A DNA stretch of 64,000 nucleotides from Pythium myriotylum (lineage: Eukaryota > Oomycota > Peronosporomycetes > Pythiales > Pythiaceae): positions 558,001 to 622,000 of the forward strand of contig JALJCQ010000018.1 in NCBI GenBank assembly GCA_023091665.1. Reading direction: 5' to 3'. This document shows positions 21,532 through 31,735 of this stretch, piece by piece. How positions within the stretch are numbered: position 1 is the stretch's first letter; the number at the start of each line of letters is the position of its first letter. The notes beneath the pieces were generated by a model. It saw only the letters and a program-made list of their open reading frames with translations, was not told the origin of the DNA and ran no database searches. Position numbers and translations under genes: made by a program.

Positions 21532-24500
21532 TTATGCCAAAAAGCGAACTGCAAACAACCCCATGTTGTTTTGCAGGAAGGCACCGAAAGAAGGCGTAGA
21601 CTGGAGACTTGACAACACAACCTGAAGCGAAGCACGCTGCGCATCGTCGTACACACGTCGAAGACACGCACGCACATGAGCACCCACAGTCGTATACACC
21701 ACACGCAGTGCTGCAATTGTTGGCATCGGGGACCGCCCGTTGAACAGTCGCCCATTGCGTTCAGTCCACAACAGGTGAAGCACCACAGCACGGATGACTT
21801 GCCACAGGTCTTGGATTTCTTCTGTGTGGTCCTTCCACACGGGAGCAACGCGGATGGCTTTACCGAAGACAATGTCGGTCCAGGAGGGTCGAGATGTGAA
21901 GAACACCGACATATCACGGAAGATGTCGCGCCATATCACAGTCGGCAGCACACACTCGAAGAACAAATGACGCGCCGTCTCCACTGAGTTGCAGCCTGGT
22001 CGAACACAGTACACGATGCCGGGATTTGCCACCGTCATGAACGAGAAGCGTGAGCGAGTCGGTAACAAGCCGTACGCCAAGCGGAACTGGAGGTCTTCGT
22101 ATATCGGGAGAAGCAACACACGAAGCCGCTTGCGTAGCTTGTTGAATCGGAGGACCACGTCTGTAGGCGCTCGAGGGTCGTGGAAGAACAGCGGATGCGT
22201 TCTCGTCGGCTCTGGAGCTTGCCACACCAGGCGGAGCAGTTGGGATCGTGGAATGCGCGGCACCCAGCACACACGGTCGTTGATCTCCACACCGACTCGC
22301 GGATGTTGGTGCTCAGGCGCCGTCGGTAGCACTCCATCGACTGGGACAGAGCACATTGTGCAGAGACGCCCGAAAACTTGCGTGGCTTCCTCGTGAAGCT
22401 TGAGCAGCCACGTGTACTGTCGATACGGGGTGATGGAGACTTGGGTGTAGTCGACATGTCGCTCAGCAAACTCGATCGCGCTCGGCCACTTGTCGCCTTC
22501 ACCAGCGAAGTCACGAAGAGATCGCAACTGAAAGACACGGGCAACTTGCCGACGGAAGCTTCGTTGCGGCTCTGCAATCATGCTGAGAGAACGATGCTGG
22601 GACGGCGTTGTGTCGGAACGGCTGGTTGGGAGGAACTGGAAGTTCTTGTCGCCATGGAACCAGATCGGTTGGTCGAGTGCAGATGCAAGTCGTTCTTCTG
22701 GAGGGAGGTCGAGCCACGACACCGGCCACTTGATAGCGTACCAAGTCTTCCAGGCCGCACGCCACCACGAAGAGAGCTGGTCCCACTCGATCGAGCCTCG
22801 ATGCCGCCACGGACTGACGTAGAGAAAGTCGAGTGGCCTCTGCGGGCCCCACCGCGGAAGAAGCAGCTCGACTCCTGCTACCGTCCAGTTGCCGGTCGTC
22901 GATGCCGAAGCTGCCGTGAACTGAAGCAGGAGCTGCAGTGACTGTCGCTTGAGCACACCGTCGAGACTCGGTACCTGGAGACCCCCAGACTCGCGCGGCA
23001 GGTTGACAAATTCGTTCGAGATCAACTGGACATGCCGAGCGTCGCGTTCGTAGCGCCGACTCAAGACGAACCGGTGTAGCGCGGCTTGCCACTTCTTCAC
23101 TCGTCCTGGCGGCACAACAACGTGAGCAGTGTAGTGCCACAGACGTGAGAGCACCATGGTCTGGGCGACGAGGAGCCTGCCTTGGAGCGTCCGTGCGCGC
23201 CGAAACCACTGCTTGAACCCGTCAAAGAAGCGTCGATCGAGGTCTTCAACAATCATTTCCGTTGTGCGTCGTTGACCGAACAGGAGACCGAGGAACTTGA
23301 CCGTGGAGTCTTCATCGAGAACCTGCACACCTGGTATGCCCGGGCATCGCCGCGTTCGATGCAGCGACATCAGCACACACTTGTTCACGTTGAGCTTGGC
23401 GCCGGAGCCTTGACAGTATTCTTCGACCAACCCAAGTTGCGCCTCGACACCAGCGATAGAGCCCGACAGTAACGTCGAGTCGTCGGCGAAGAAAACACTC
23501 GTGACGGTGGCATCCGCTGTCAAGCAGATCCCATGTTCTTCGTGCTGGCGGAGCAGGTTACCGAGTGGCTCGATAACAAGCAAGAACAGCAGCGCCGACA
23601 GCGGATCACCTTGCTTGACTCCGCGCGTTGGACAGAGCGGGTCTTGCACGAATCCGTTGATCATGAGATGCGCGCGTGGTCGGGTGTACAGGAGCTTCAC
23701 CCACCCCGAGAACGCCCCGCCACATCCCATCCGATCGAGCACCTGAAACATGTAGTTCCAGTTGACGCGGTCGTACGCCTTCTCAAAGTCGAGAAACATG
23801 GCGTAGGCTTCTTCGTCGCGCGCGGTGACGAGGTCTTGCAGGTCACCCACGAAACGAACGTGGTGGTGTAACGAACGACCACGCACGAAAGCCTTCTGGT
23901 CTTGGTGCACGAGCTTGGTCAGGAACAGCTGCAGTCGGAACGCGAGAACCTTCGACAGCGCCTTCACGTCGACACCCATCAAAGCAATTGGGCGATAGTT
24001 GCCTGGGTCAGCTCGGGATCCCTTCTTGTGCAGCAGACTGATCGCAGACTGGCGCTGACACCGAAGGAGCTCTCCTCGCTGAAGCTGGTAGTTGAACACG
24101 ATCTCGAGGCATTCACCGAAGACGTCAGGAGCCACTTGGTAGAACGAAGCTGGAAGCCCATCCATCCCGGGTGCAGACGATGCCCGCATCTTCTTGATTG
24201 CACTAGCAAGGTCCGCCGCTGTGATCGGAGCGTTGAGGATATTTTGCTCGTCTTCAGACAGTCGGCGGTCGATCGTGTCGAGCATCCGGTCAATCTGGCT
24301 CTGCTCAGGCTCTTGGACGACAACACCACCGCGCTCAACATCGCCCATGATACCGCCCCAGTGCTGATTGAAGGCAGCCGCGATATCCGCGGGGTTGCTT
24401 GATGCTGAGCCATCTTGAAGCCGCACTTCTTCGATGCTGACTCTCCGCAAGGATCCGTCCAGCGGTCGAAAGAAGTACTTGGATGACTTCTCCGCGTGTT

Positions 24501-25689
24501 GAGCCTGGAAGTCGAAAGCCGAGTCTTGGTTGTAAAGACGCGCCGAGTTGATGCTGTCTTGGTATGCCGTCAGTGCGGTCTGGAACACCGTCTGCGCGCG
24601 ATCGCTTCGCTCCGACCGGTATGCCGCAGCCGCGTGGGCAAGTGCCTGACGAGCTTCGGTGATGGCGGTCTCACCTTGACGCTTCAGCTTGCGCTGCAGA
24701 GCTTGAAGCTGACGACGCATGTCCTTCTTCCACTTGTGCCACACCTTGCCCGGGTTGGAGGAGCGCCGTAACGCAGCAAGCACAGTCGTCGCTTCGCCTT
24801 GGATAGCTTCAACGATATCGGGGAAGTCGAGCATCGCCGACTGGAAACGCCAGTACCCGTGGCCTTGAGGCTGGCTCATCGCGCGCAACACAACTTGATG
24901 TGCGAGATGGTCGCCGGCACCCTTGGGCTCAAAGTACGAGGAGTCACCGTATAGCGCGGTGCAGAAGTCCTCCGACATGAGGATGTAGTCGAGACGGTTG
25001 TGTCGAGGCTGTGGACCAGTGTAGACGCGTTCGTCGGGATGGTGGATTCGCCAGGCATCCACGACACCGAGCTGGGCCAACCACGCCACACACGCGTTAC
25101 CGCCGGTCGTTCCTGTCGCCCTTGGATCCGACGCATCGACGAGGGGGTCGAGTGGCGTGTTGAGGTCACCGAGCACCAGGTGAGTCGCATTGTCTTCGAA
25201 CACTTCGTACGGTAGCGCTTCGAAGAACCCCTTCTTCTCGAAGTTATCGACTGGCGCGTACACGTTGTGGATGTAGATCGGAGCACCGTTCGCGACGACC
25301 CGGACGACCAAGTAGCGGCCTTGAATAGTCAACGAAGACTGCTCACAAGCAGACTGAAAGCCGGGAAAGTCGGAGCGGAGCACTGTCATGACGCCACCCG
25401 ATCGTGCAGCAACGGCAACTGGACTGTGCGCGTTGGTGTCGCTGACGAAGAGGCGGTGTTGAAATCTGGTGTCATGGTGAAATTGGAGCGTTGCACGATG
25501 ATGCGAGTCGCGCAGCTTGGTCTCTTGGACGCACGAGAGACTGTTCTTGATGAGCTGGTTCTCGATCAACAGGTGGCCGTTCTTCTTGATCCCGTTGGTG
25601 TTCACCGTCAAAAGACTGATGTTCTCCCACGAGACCTCGGCCGCGTCCGCCTCGACCGCTTTAGCAGTCGAGGCAGAGCGGTCCGGCAC
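21532..25689 (-). CDS. Retrotransposon ORF2: APE endonuclease-reverse transcriptase, copy 1
   Basis: 1385-codon frame. Endonuclease about 23-270: TNGI near 31-34, QET 55-57, GDLNT 174-178, RLDYI 232-236 and GDH 259-261, the usual APE-type metal and catalytic motifs. It nicks the tRNA gene and primes reverse transcription there. Reverse transcriptase about 540-810: LDFEKAYDRVNW 633-644, QGDPL 693-697, FADD 734-737 (catalytic Asp pair). C-terminal zinc ribbon C1228, C1233, H1241, C1246 (zf-RVT type). The frame opens with GTG right after an in-frame TAG; the first ATG is codon 101, inside the endonuclease. It is +1 relative to ORF1 and overlaps its last 29 nt, so translation probably needs frameshifting or reinitiation. 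Confidence 0.95.
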   Translation of the reverse strand: MPDRSASTAKAVEADAAEVSWENISLLTVNTNGIKKNGHLLIENQLIKNSLSCVQETKLRDSHHRATLQFHHDTRFQHRLFVSDTNAHSPVAVAARSGGVMTVLRSDFPGFQSACEQSSLTIQGRYLVVRVVANGAPIYIHNVYAPVDNFEKKGFFEALPYEVFEDNATHLVLGDLNTPLDPLVDASDPRATGTTGGNACVAWLAQLGVVDAWRIHHPDERVYTGPQPRHNRLDYILMSEDFCTALYGDSSYFEPKGAGDHLAHQVVLRAMSQPQGHGYWRFQSAMLDFPDIVEAIQGEATTVLAALRRSSNPGKVWHKWKKDMRRQLQALQRKLKRQGETAITEARQALAHAAAAYRSERSDRAQTVFQTALTAYQDSINSARLYNQDSAFDFQAQHAEKSSKYFFRPLDGSLRRVSIEEVRLQDGSASSNPADIAAAFNQHWGGIMGDVERGGVVVQEPEQSQIDRMLDTIDRRLSEDEQNILNAPITAADLASAIKKMRASSAPGMDGLPASFYQVAPDVFGECLEIVFNYQLQRGELLRCQRQSAISLLHKKGSRADPGNYRPIALMGVDVKALSKVLAFRLQLFLTKLVHQDQKAFVRGRSLHHHVRFVGDLQDLVTARDEEAYAMFLDFEKAYDRVNWNYMFQVLDRMGCGGAFSGWVKLLYTRPRAHLMINGFVQDPLCPTRGVKQGDPLSALLFLLVIEPLGNLLRQHEEHGICLTADATVTSVFFADDSTLLSGSIAGVEAQLGLVEEYCQGSGAKLNVNKCVLMSLHRTRRCPGIPGVQVLDEDSTVKFLGLLFGQRRTTEMIVEDLDRRFFDGFKQWFRRARTLQGRLLVAQTMVLSRLWHYTAHVVVPPGRVKKWQAALHRFVLSRRYERDARHVQLISNEFVNLPRESGGLQVPSLDGVLKRQSLQLLLQFTAASASTTGNWTVAGVELLLPRWGPQRPLDFLYVSPWRHRGSIEWDQLSSWWRAAWKTWYAIKWPVSWLDLPPEERLASALDQPIWFHGDKNFQFLPTSRSDTTPSQHRSLSMIAEPQRSFRRQVARVFQLRSLRDFAGEGDKWPSAIEFAERHVDYTQVSITPYRQYTWLLKLHEEATQVFGRLCTMCSVPVDGVLPTAPEHQHPRVGVEINDRVCWVPRIPRSQLLRLVWQAPEPTRTHPLFFHDPRAPTDVVLRFNKLRKRLRVLLLPIYEDLQFRLAYGLLPTRSRFSFMTVANPGIVYCVRPGCNSVETARHLFFECVLPTVIWRDIFRDMSVFFTSRPSWTDIVFGKAIRVAPVWKDHTEEIQDLWQVIRAVVLHLLWTERNGRLFNGRSPMPTIAALRVVYTTVGAHVRACLRRVYDDAQRASLQVVLSSLQSTPSFGAFLQNNMGLFAVRFLA

Positions 25690-28378
25690 CTAGTGTTGCG
25701 ACGCCGTTGACAGCCGTAAGCTGGAGAACCGCTTCGTCGTCGGAGAAGTACAAGCCGCACGTGCGAAGATATTCGAGGTCGTCGAGAAGCTCGCCTTGCC
25801 ACTGGATCTTCTCCCACACGGCAAAGATCTGTGCGCCCAAGTCGGAGCGCAGCAGTGCCAACAACACGTTGGGGTGGAGCAAACGACCGTTGAGTGCTGG
25901 AATCCACCCGACTGGAGCTCCGGTAAGGCGCTGGATCCACATGTCGCTCTGGAAGATCTGCGGCGCCGTGCACATGAGCATCAACTCGAACAACGAGAGC
26001 GCGCACGTGGCTCGCAAGAGCGCCGACATCCGCTCATCACGATACCACCGTCCCGTCATCTTGAAGATGTCATTGCGATCCTTCGGCAGCTTCTCACCGT
26101 AGTGCGCAGCCCACTTGTGCGCGAAGGTCGTACACGAGTTTGGATCAGTCGCGCTCAACACACGATTGATCATGTGGAGCTGTGCGAGTTCCTTGACGTT
26201 GCCGCTGAGGTCACTCATCTCGCCGAGCAGCACAGAGTTGAACGCGAGCGGAGACTTCCCACCGGCAAGATGGCCGATCGTGTCCGGGTTGGCCGTGTTG
26301 CGGAGAGTCTTCCGAAGTGATTCCGCACGAACGTCCGCTGCAGCGATATGGTTCGACTGGAGCTGGAGGTCGGCGGTGGGCTCGGTCGTCTCGAGTTCGG
26401 CGAGGATCTCTTGGATTGACGTCGGTTCCTTCGTCTTCATGACCAGAGTGTGGTGCTTGGTCAAGAAGTGACTCGACTCCTTGCTGGTCTTGATCGTGTC
26501 GGGACCCTTGACCTTGCGAGGCACGACCTGGAACCGCGGCAGGCTCGACTCGTTGAGCGCCGCATTGCAGCAGTCGAGTTCGAACTCGATGGAGTTCAAC
26601 ACTTCGAAGTAGTTGCTTGTCGCGATGCCTTGCACGGGCTTCGGTCGCGCCTTCTGTAACATGTCGGCAAAGTCGTCGGCGTAACGCGAGCGCTTGCCCT
26701 TGGACTTGGTCGATTTGGTTCCGTTTTCCGGACGATCTGCGTTGGACGCGGACAGACCGAGCGGCGGTGGCGGCGGCGGCAGAGACTTGGCTCCAGGCTG
26801 CGGACTACCCGGAGGCGTCAACAGCGATCCCGCGTGCGTACCGACCGAGATGACGCTTGCAGAGTCTTGCGACTTGGACTCCGCTTGCGAGACACCGTTC
26901 TTCACCGCGTCTGCGTACGAAGTCGGAGCAGCCGGCTCGGACGGTTGCACTGGTGCTGGCGGAGTAGGCTGGTTGATCTTGTCCAAGTCCAAAGCGTGTG
27001 GCGACACCTGACCGAAACCACGTCGCTGGGACGGGAACGCGGCGTCGCGCGCCAAAGCTGGGTACATGCGGTTGCCGAAGATGACTTGGTCGCACGTGAA
27101 GCCTTGCACACACAGCGCTCGTGGGCACGTCGCACTTCGAAAGTAGACGCGCCACGTTGCTGTCGTCATTCCGGACGCGAGGTTGACGTCGCGGAACGTG
27201 TCGTAAATCGGCTCGCTGCCGATGTCGAAGAACGCGCGCAGAAGACCTTCGTTGTCGAAGTTGCTGTCGACGCTCGAGATGTCGATGTAGAAGCGATCGG
27301 CGAGGACGTCGAAGTCTTGGAACATGTACTTGCCACCGAGGATCTTGACTTCCTGACGCGCGAGGCGTTCGCACGCAGCACGTGACTTGACCTTGACGCG
27401 GATTTCTCCGCCACGACCCTTGGAGATCTGGCCGAGTTCTTGAAGCTTGATCTGCTCGGTGACCACGGGGTTCCCGTTGTCCTTGAGAAAAGACGCCATG
27501 ATCTTGTTGATGCCGGTACGCTCGAACGCGCGACCAGTGTCGATGGTCATGACGTAACGAGCGCGCGGGAGCTCGTACGGGCGCGCTTGTTCAACTGACG
27601 TGAAGAGCGAGGCCCAGTCGCCACCGTTCTCGTACAGCGCGTCAATCGCTTCGATATCCGCAGCACACGGTCGAGGCAGCACCACACGACTGGTCGCCGA
27701 GACGGGAGTTCTGTCACGGCGAATCTCGGTTGGACGGCGTAGAAGAGCACCAAGCGAAGGCGTCGCACCTGCCGCACTGGCAGGCGGTTGCTGAGCATCC
27801 GGAATCGGATCCGGGGTCGAATCAGTCGTAGTCGAGTCTTCAACAGTTGATTCGTCGGGGCTTGAGGCGAGACTGAGCTGGAGCGAGGTCGCCGCCATCA
27901 TCAAGTCGTCGTCGTCATCGTCGCCACAGGAGACAGCAGTAGTCCCAGTGTTCGCGAGCGAGTCGGTCGAACTGGAAAGCGCAACGGAGATCTCGACACC
28001 AGACGCCACCGGAGCGGAGCCTGTCACGAGCACCGTCATACCGGCACCGACATCCACGATGCGGGCGGTAGAGGCGGGTCCGTCGGCGGTTGAAGGAGCG
28101 TCGGCGTCGTCGACCGCGGAGGTAGCCGTCGTGCCGGAGCTGACTGGGGCTTGCGCATTCACTGACTTCGAAGTCACGTGAGATACGGGCGCGGGCGTCG
28201 CAGGGTCGTCGGCAGTCGCACTGGCACCATCCGGACCAGATGGTGGCTCACAATGCGTGAGACTTCCCGAATCTTGTGCAGAGACGGGACGGAGCAGCTG
28301 CGCGGGAGGGTTCTCACCCACAAAGTCGAGGTCGGAGGGGGATGGGCGAGCCGAGTCGATCTGGTTCGCTGGCTTCAT
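25661..28378 (-). CDS. Retrotransposon ORF1 protein, copy 1
   Basis: 905 aa from ATG to TAA. Expected role: RNA binding and assembly of the retrotransposition particle. Residues 1-235 are Ser/Thr/Ala/Asp-rich and low complexity with a run of six Asp (153-158). Residues about 270-440 alternate predicted strands and helices (for example FYIDISSV at 363-370, then GLLRAFFDIG) and could be one or two RRM-like folds. 460-550 is Pro-rich with six Pro (534-539). A basic cluster, KSKGKRSR (558-565), may be a nuclear localisation signal. 590-905 is a globular region I do not recognise. I see no CCHC zinc knuckle, common in ORF1 of related elements. The assignment rests mainly on position before ORF2. 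Confidence 0.85.
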   Translation of the reverse strand: MKPANQIDSARPSPSDLDFVGENPPAQLLRPVSAQDSGSLTHCEPPSGPDGASATADDPATPAPVSHVTSKSVNAQAPVSSGTTATSAVDDADAPSTADGPASTARIVDVGAGMTVLVTGSAPVASGVEISVALSSSTDSLANTGTTAVSCGDDDDDDLMMAATSLQLSLASSPDESTVEDSTTTDSTPDPIPDAQQPPASAAGATPSLGALLRRPTEIRRDRTPVSATSRVVLPRPCAADIEAIDALYENGGDWASLFTSVEQARPYELPRARYVMTIDTGRAFERTGINKIMASFLKDNGNPVVTEQIKLQELGQISKGRGGEIRVKVKSRAACERLARQEVKILGGKYMFQDFDVLADRFYIDISSVDSNFDNEGLLRAFFDIGSEPIYDTFRDVNLASGMTTATWRVYFRSATCPRALCVQGFTCDQVIFGNRMYPALARDAAFPSQRRGFGQVSPHALDLDKINQPTPPAPVQPSEPAAPTSYADAVKNGVSQAESKSQDSASVISVGTHAGSLLTPPGSPQPGAKSLPPPPPPLGLSASNADRPENGTKSTKSKGKRSRYADDFADMLQKARPKPVQGIATSNYFEVLNSIEFELDCCNAALNESSLPRFQVVPRKVKGPDTIKTSKESSHFLTKHHTLVMKTKEPTSIQEILAELETTEPTADLQLQSNHIAAADVRAESLRKTLRNTANPDTIGHLAGGKSPLAFNSVLLGEMSDLSGNVKELAQLHMINRVLSATDPNSCTTFAHKWAAHYGEKLPKDRNDIFKMTGRWYRDERMSALLRATCALSLFELMLMCTAPQIFQSDMWIQRLTGAPVGWIPALNGRLLHPNVLLALLRSDLGAQIFAVWEKIQWQGELLDDLEYLRTCGLYFSDDEAVLQLTAVNGVATLGAGPLCLDC

Positions 28379-28473
28379 CTTCGTTCGACGGGAAGGCTGG
28401 GAGGCTGGTTGGCTGGTTACTTCGGCTGTTTGCTTGGATCGACTTGTGCTCGACGAGGCAAAACGAGAAGTGG

Positions 28474-28546
28474 GGGGATGTAGCTCAGATGGTAGAGCGC
28501 TCGCTTAGCATGCGAGAGGTACTGGGATCGATACCCAGCTTCTCCA
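28474..28546 (+). tRNA. tRNA-Ala(AGC), restored by retrotransposon 1
   Basis: Same sequence as 1164-1236; nucleotides 1-15 are the target-site duplicate of 21128-21142. The tRNA lies head to head with the retrotransposon: the element's first base is directly upstream of tRNA nucleotide 1. Following spacer: 24 heptamers (29223-29390). Confidence 0.97.
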
Positions 28547-28798
28547 CTCGCGTTCTGTTACTGTGATATAATCGTCGGCACCCGCGCAGTCCCAAATTGC
28601 GCACTTCATGGGTTCGCCTGTGACAACCGTCGACATTGAGTAACATCTTTTTTGTGTTGCTTTTGTTTTGTTCTGTGCCTTTCCGTCCATTCCCGTTCCA
28701 TTCATGCGCATAATATGCGCATCAACACAATATTATTGTGTTGGTGTGTCCGTGCTGAACGTGTGTGATATATTCTCGTGAGAGGGGGCGATTTGTGT

Positions 28799-28871
28799 GG
28801 GATTGGAGCTCCGATAGTAGAGCGCTTGCCTAGCATGCGATAGGTATAGGGATCGACCCCCCACCCCCCAC
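28799..28871 (+). pseudogene. tRNA-Ala-like sequence
   Basis: Copy of 120-192; hairpin follows at 28872-28929. Confidence 0.78.
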
Positions 28872-29689
28872 AAACATCTACCGGCGGTAGCGTGGCCTGG
28901 TCTGGCCTCGCTAGCGTCGGTGGATGTTTTGTTTGGCTTTGTGTGGCTTTGATTTGTTTCGTTTTGTGCACTCGTGTGGGACTGCCTTGTCTTCGTTGGA
29001 CAAGGACCGCCCGCCAGCGCTCCTGTTCATATTGACTCATCTTTTATATGTGCCACTGCCAAGTGTTGATAGCGACTTGCTGTGGCCGTGCTAGCCCGCC
29101 ACACACCACGCCACACCACACCGCTTTCCATTGTCGTACCGTATGGTGCGTTTGAACATACGAGCAATTTCATCCTGTCCACCCTGTCTAATATCACTAG
29201 CTTCTCTGTTCTTTGGCCTACGTCCCATGTCCTATGTCCTATGTCCCATGTCCCATGTCCCATGTCCTATGTCCCATGTCCTATGTCCCATGTCCTATGT
29301 CCCATGTCCTATGTCCTATGTCCCATGTCCTATGTCCCATGTCCTATGTCCTATGTCCTATGTCCTATGTCCTATGTCCTATCTCCTATCTCCCGTCGAC
29401 CCGCTCAACCCCCGTTCCGTTCCCCGTTCATCACTCGATCCCGATCCCGATCCCGATCCCGATCCCGATCCCGACCCCGATCCCGACCCCGACGCCAACC
29501 CCCGCCGTCTCAGACACCTCACTCCAGATAAACGCAGTTGTAGCCGCACGTGTTTGACAGGGTGGCTAAAAGGCTGTGCAGTTGAGTGTGCGTGTGCTCA
29601 TTCTAGGGTGATTGTATGTGTGTGGAGTGGAGGTGGAGTTGGGAAGAGAGATAGGGTGTTCGGGCGAGTGGCAGGTGGCGGGTGTAGCG

Positions 29690-29798
<109 letters not shown>

Positions 29799-29987
29799 AA
29801 AGAGAAAGAGAGAGGACGGGGTTGTGCATGGGGGTTGTGAGGGCGTGGTGCGTGTGTGAGTGGTGTTGGTGGTGTTGTGTACGTATGTTGGGGCGTGGTT
29901 GTTTGCGTAGTGTGTTGTTTGTGTGTGTATTGTGATGGTGTTTGTGTCGAATGTATGTGATGCGTATGGTGAGAGTGTGCATTGTGA

Positions 29988-30060
29988 GGGGATGTAGCTC
30001 AGATGGTAGAGCGCTCGCTTAGCATGCGAGAGGTACTGGGATCGATACCCAGCTTCTCCA
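29988..30060 (+). tRNA. tRNA-Ala(AGC)
   Basis: Same sequence as 1164-1236. Following spacer: 21 heptamers (30737-30883) and the shortest GT tract measured (31191-31218), period 1423 bp. Confidence 0.97.
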
Positions 30061-30312
30061 CTCGCGTTCTGTTACTGTGATATAATCGTCGGCACCCGCG
30101 CAGTCCCAAATTGCGCACTTCATGGGTTCGCCTGTGACAACCGTCGACATTGAGTAACATCTTTTTTGTGTTGCTTTTGTTTTGTTCTGTGCCTTTCCGT
30201 CCATTCCCGTTCCATTCATGCGCATAATATGCGCATCAACACAATATTATTGTGTTGGTGTGTCCGTGCTGAACGTGTGTGATATATTCTCGTGAGAGGG
30301 GGCGATTTGTGT

Positions 30313-30385
30313 GGGATTGGAGCTCCGATAGTAGAGCGCTTGCCTAGCATGCGATAGGTATAGGGATCGACCCCCCACCCCCCAC
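30313..30385 (+). pseudogene. tRNA-Ala-like sequence
   Basis: Copy of 120-192; hairpin follows at 30386-30443. Confidence 0.78.
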
Positions 30386-31190
30386 AAACATCTACCGGCG
30401 GTAGCGTGGCCTGGTCTGGCCTCGCTAGCGTCGGTGGATGTTTTGTTTGGCTTTGTGTGGCTTTGATTTGTTTCGTTTTGTGCACTCGTGTGGGACTGCC
30501 TTGTCTTCGTTGGACAAGGACCGCCCGCCAGCGCTCCTGTTCATATTGACTCATCTTTTATATGTGCCACTGCCAAGTGTTGATAGCGACTTGCTGTGGC
30601 CGTGCTAGCCCGCCACACACCACGCCACACCACACCGCTTTCCATTGTCGTACCGTATGGTGCGTTTGAACATACGAGCAATTTCATCCTGTCCACCCTG
30701 TCTAATATCACTAGCTTCTCTGTTCTTTGGCCTACGTCCCATGTCCTATGTCCTATGTCCCATGTCCTATGTCCCATGTCCTATGTCCCATGTCCTATGT
30801 CCCATGTCCTATGTCCCATGTCCTATGTCCCATGTCCTATGTCCTATGTCCTATGTCCTATGTCCTATGTCCTATCTCCTATCTCCCGTCGACCCGCTCA
30901 ACCCCCGTTCCGTTCCCCGTTCATCACTCGATCCCGACCCCGATCCCGATCCCGATCCCGATCCCGACCCCGATCCCGATCCCGACCCCGACGCCAACCC
31001 CCGCCGTCTCAGACACCTCACTCCAGATAAACGCAGTTGTAGCCGCACGTGTTTGACAGGGTGGCTAAAAGGCTGTGCAGTTGAGTGTGCGTGTGCTCAT
31101 TCTAGGGTGATTGTATGTGTGTGGAGTGGAGGTGGAGTTGGGAAGAGAGATAGGGTGTTCGGGCGAGTGGCAGGTGGCGGGTGTAGCGAA

Positions 31191-31221
<31 letters not shown>

Positions 31222-31410
31222 AAAGAGAAAGAGAGAGGACGGGGTTGTGCATGGGGGTTGTGAGGGCGTGGTGCGTGTGTGAGTGGTGTTGGTGGTGTTG
31301 TGTACGTATGTTGGGGCGTGGTTGTTTGCGTAGTGTGTTGTTTGTGTGTGTATTGTGATGGTGTTTGTGTCGAATGTATGTGATGCGTATGGTGAGAGTG
31401 TGCATTGTGA

Positions 31411-31483
31411 GGGGATGTAGCTCAGATGGTAGAGCGCTCGCTTAGCATGCGAGAGGTACTGGGATCGATACCCAGCTTCTCCA
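31411..31483 (+). tRNA. tRNA-Ala(AGC)
   Basis: Same sequence as 1164-1236. Following spacer: 22 heptamers (32160-32313), period 1486 bp. Confidence 0.97.
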
Positions 31484-31735
31484 CTCGCGTTCTGTTACTG
31501 TGATATAATCGTCGGCACCCGCGCAGTCCCAAATTGCGCACTTCATGGGTTCGCCTGTGACAACCGTCGACATTGAGTAACATCTTTTTTGTGTTGCTTT
31601 TGTTTTGTTCTGTGCCTTTCCGTCCATTCCCGTTCCATTCATGCGCATAATATGCGCATCAACACAATATTATTGTGTTGGTGTGTCCGTGCTGAACGTG
31701 TGTGATATATTCTCGTGAGAGGGGGCGATTTGTGT

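Larger units (their letters stand above)
21143..28473 (-). mobile_element. Full-length tRNA-Ala-specific non-LTR retrotransposon, copy 1
   Basis: 7331 bp: a 95-nt 5' UTR, ORF1 (905 codons), ORF2 (1385 codons) in a 29-nt overlap, and a 389-nt 3' UTR with no poly(A) or simple-repeat tail. L1/Tx1-like by protein content. The 3' UTR carries an antisense tRNA-like sequence (21323-21397) and a terminal stem (CCTCGTC 21197-21203, GACGAGG 21233-21239). Inserted antisense to the tRNA after nucleotide 15. Both reading frames are intact, so the copy looks recent and possibly competent. Confidence 0.95.

Noticed and set aside
21303..21917. 204-codon frame over the retrotransposon 3' end
   Set aside because: Shadow frame of the ORF2 C terminus running into the 3' UTR and tRNA-like sequence; no ATG-led domain.
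22511..23209. Arg/Ala-rich frames inside ORF2 and ORF1
   Set aside because: Off-frame readings of GC-rich coding DNA; the true frame is identified by endonuclease and RT motifs.
28379..28473. HDV-like self-cleaving ribozyme at the element 5' end, as in R2
   Set aside because: I could not find the nested double-pseudoknot pairings in the 95-nt 5' UTR.
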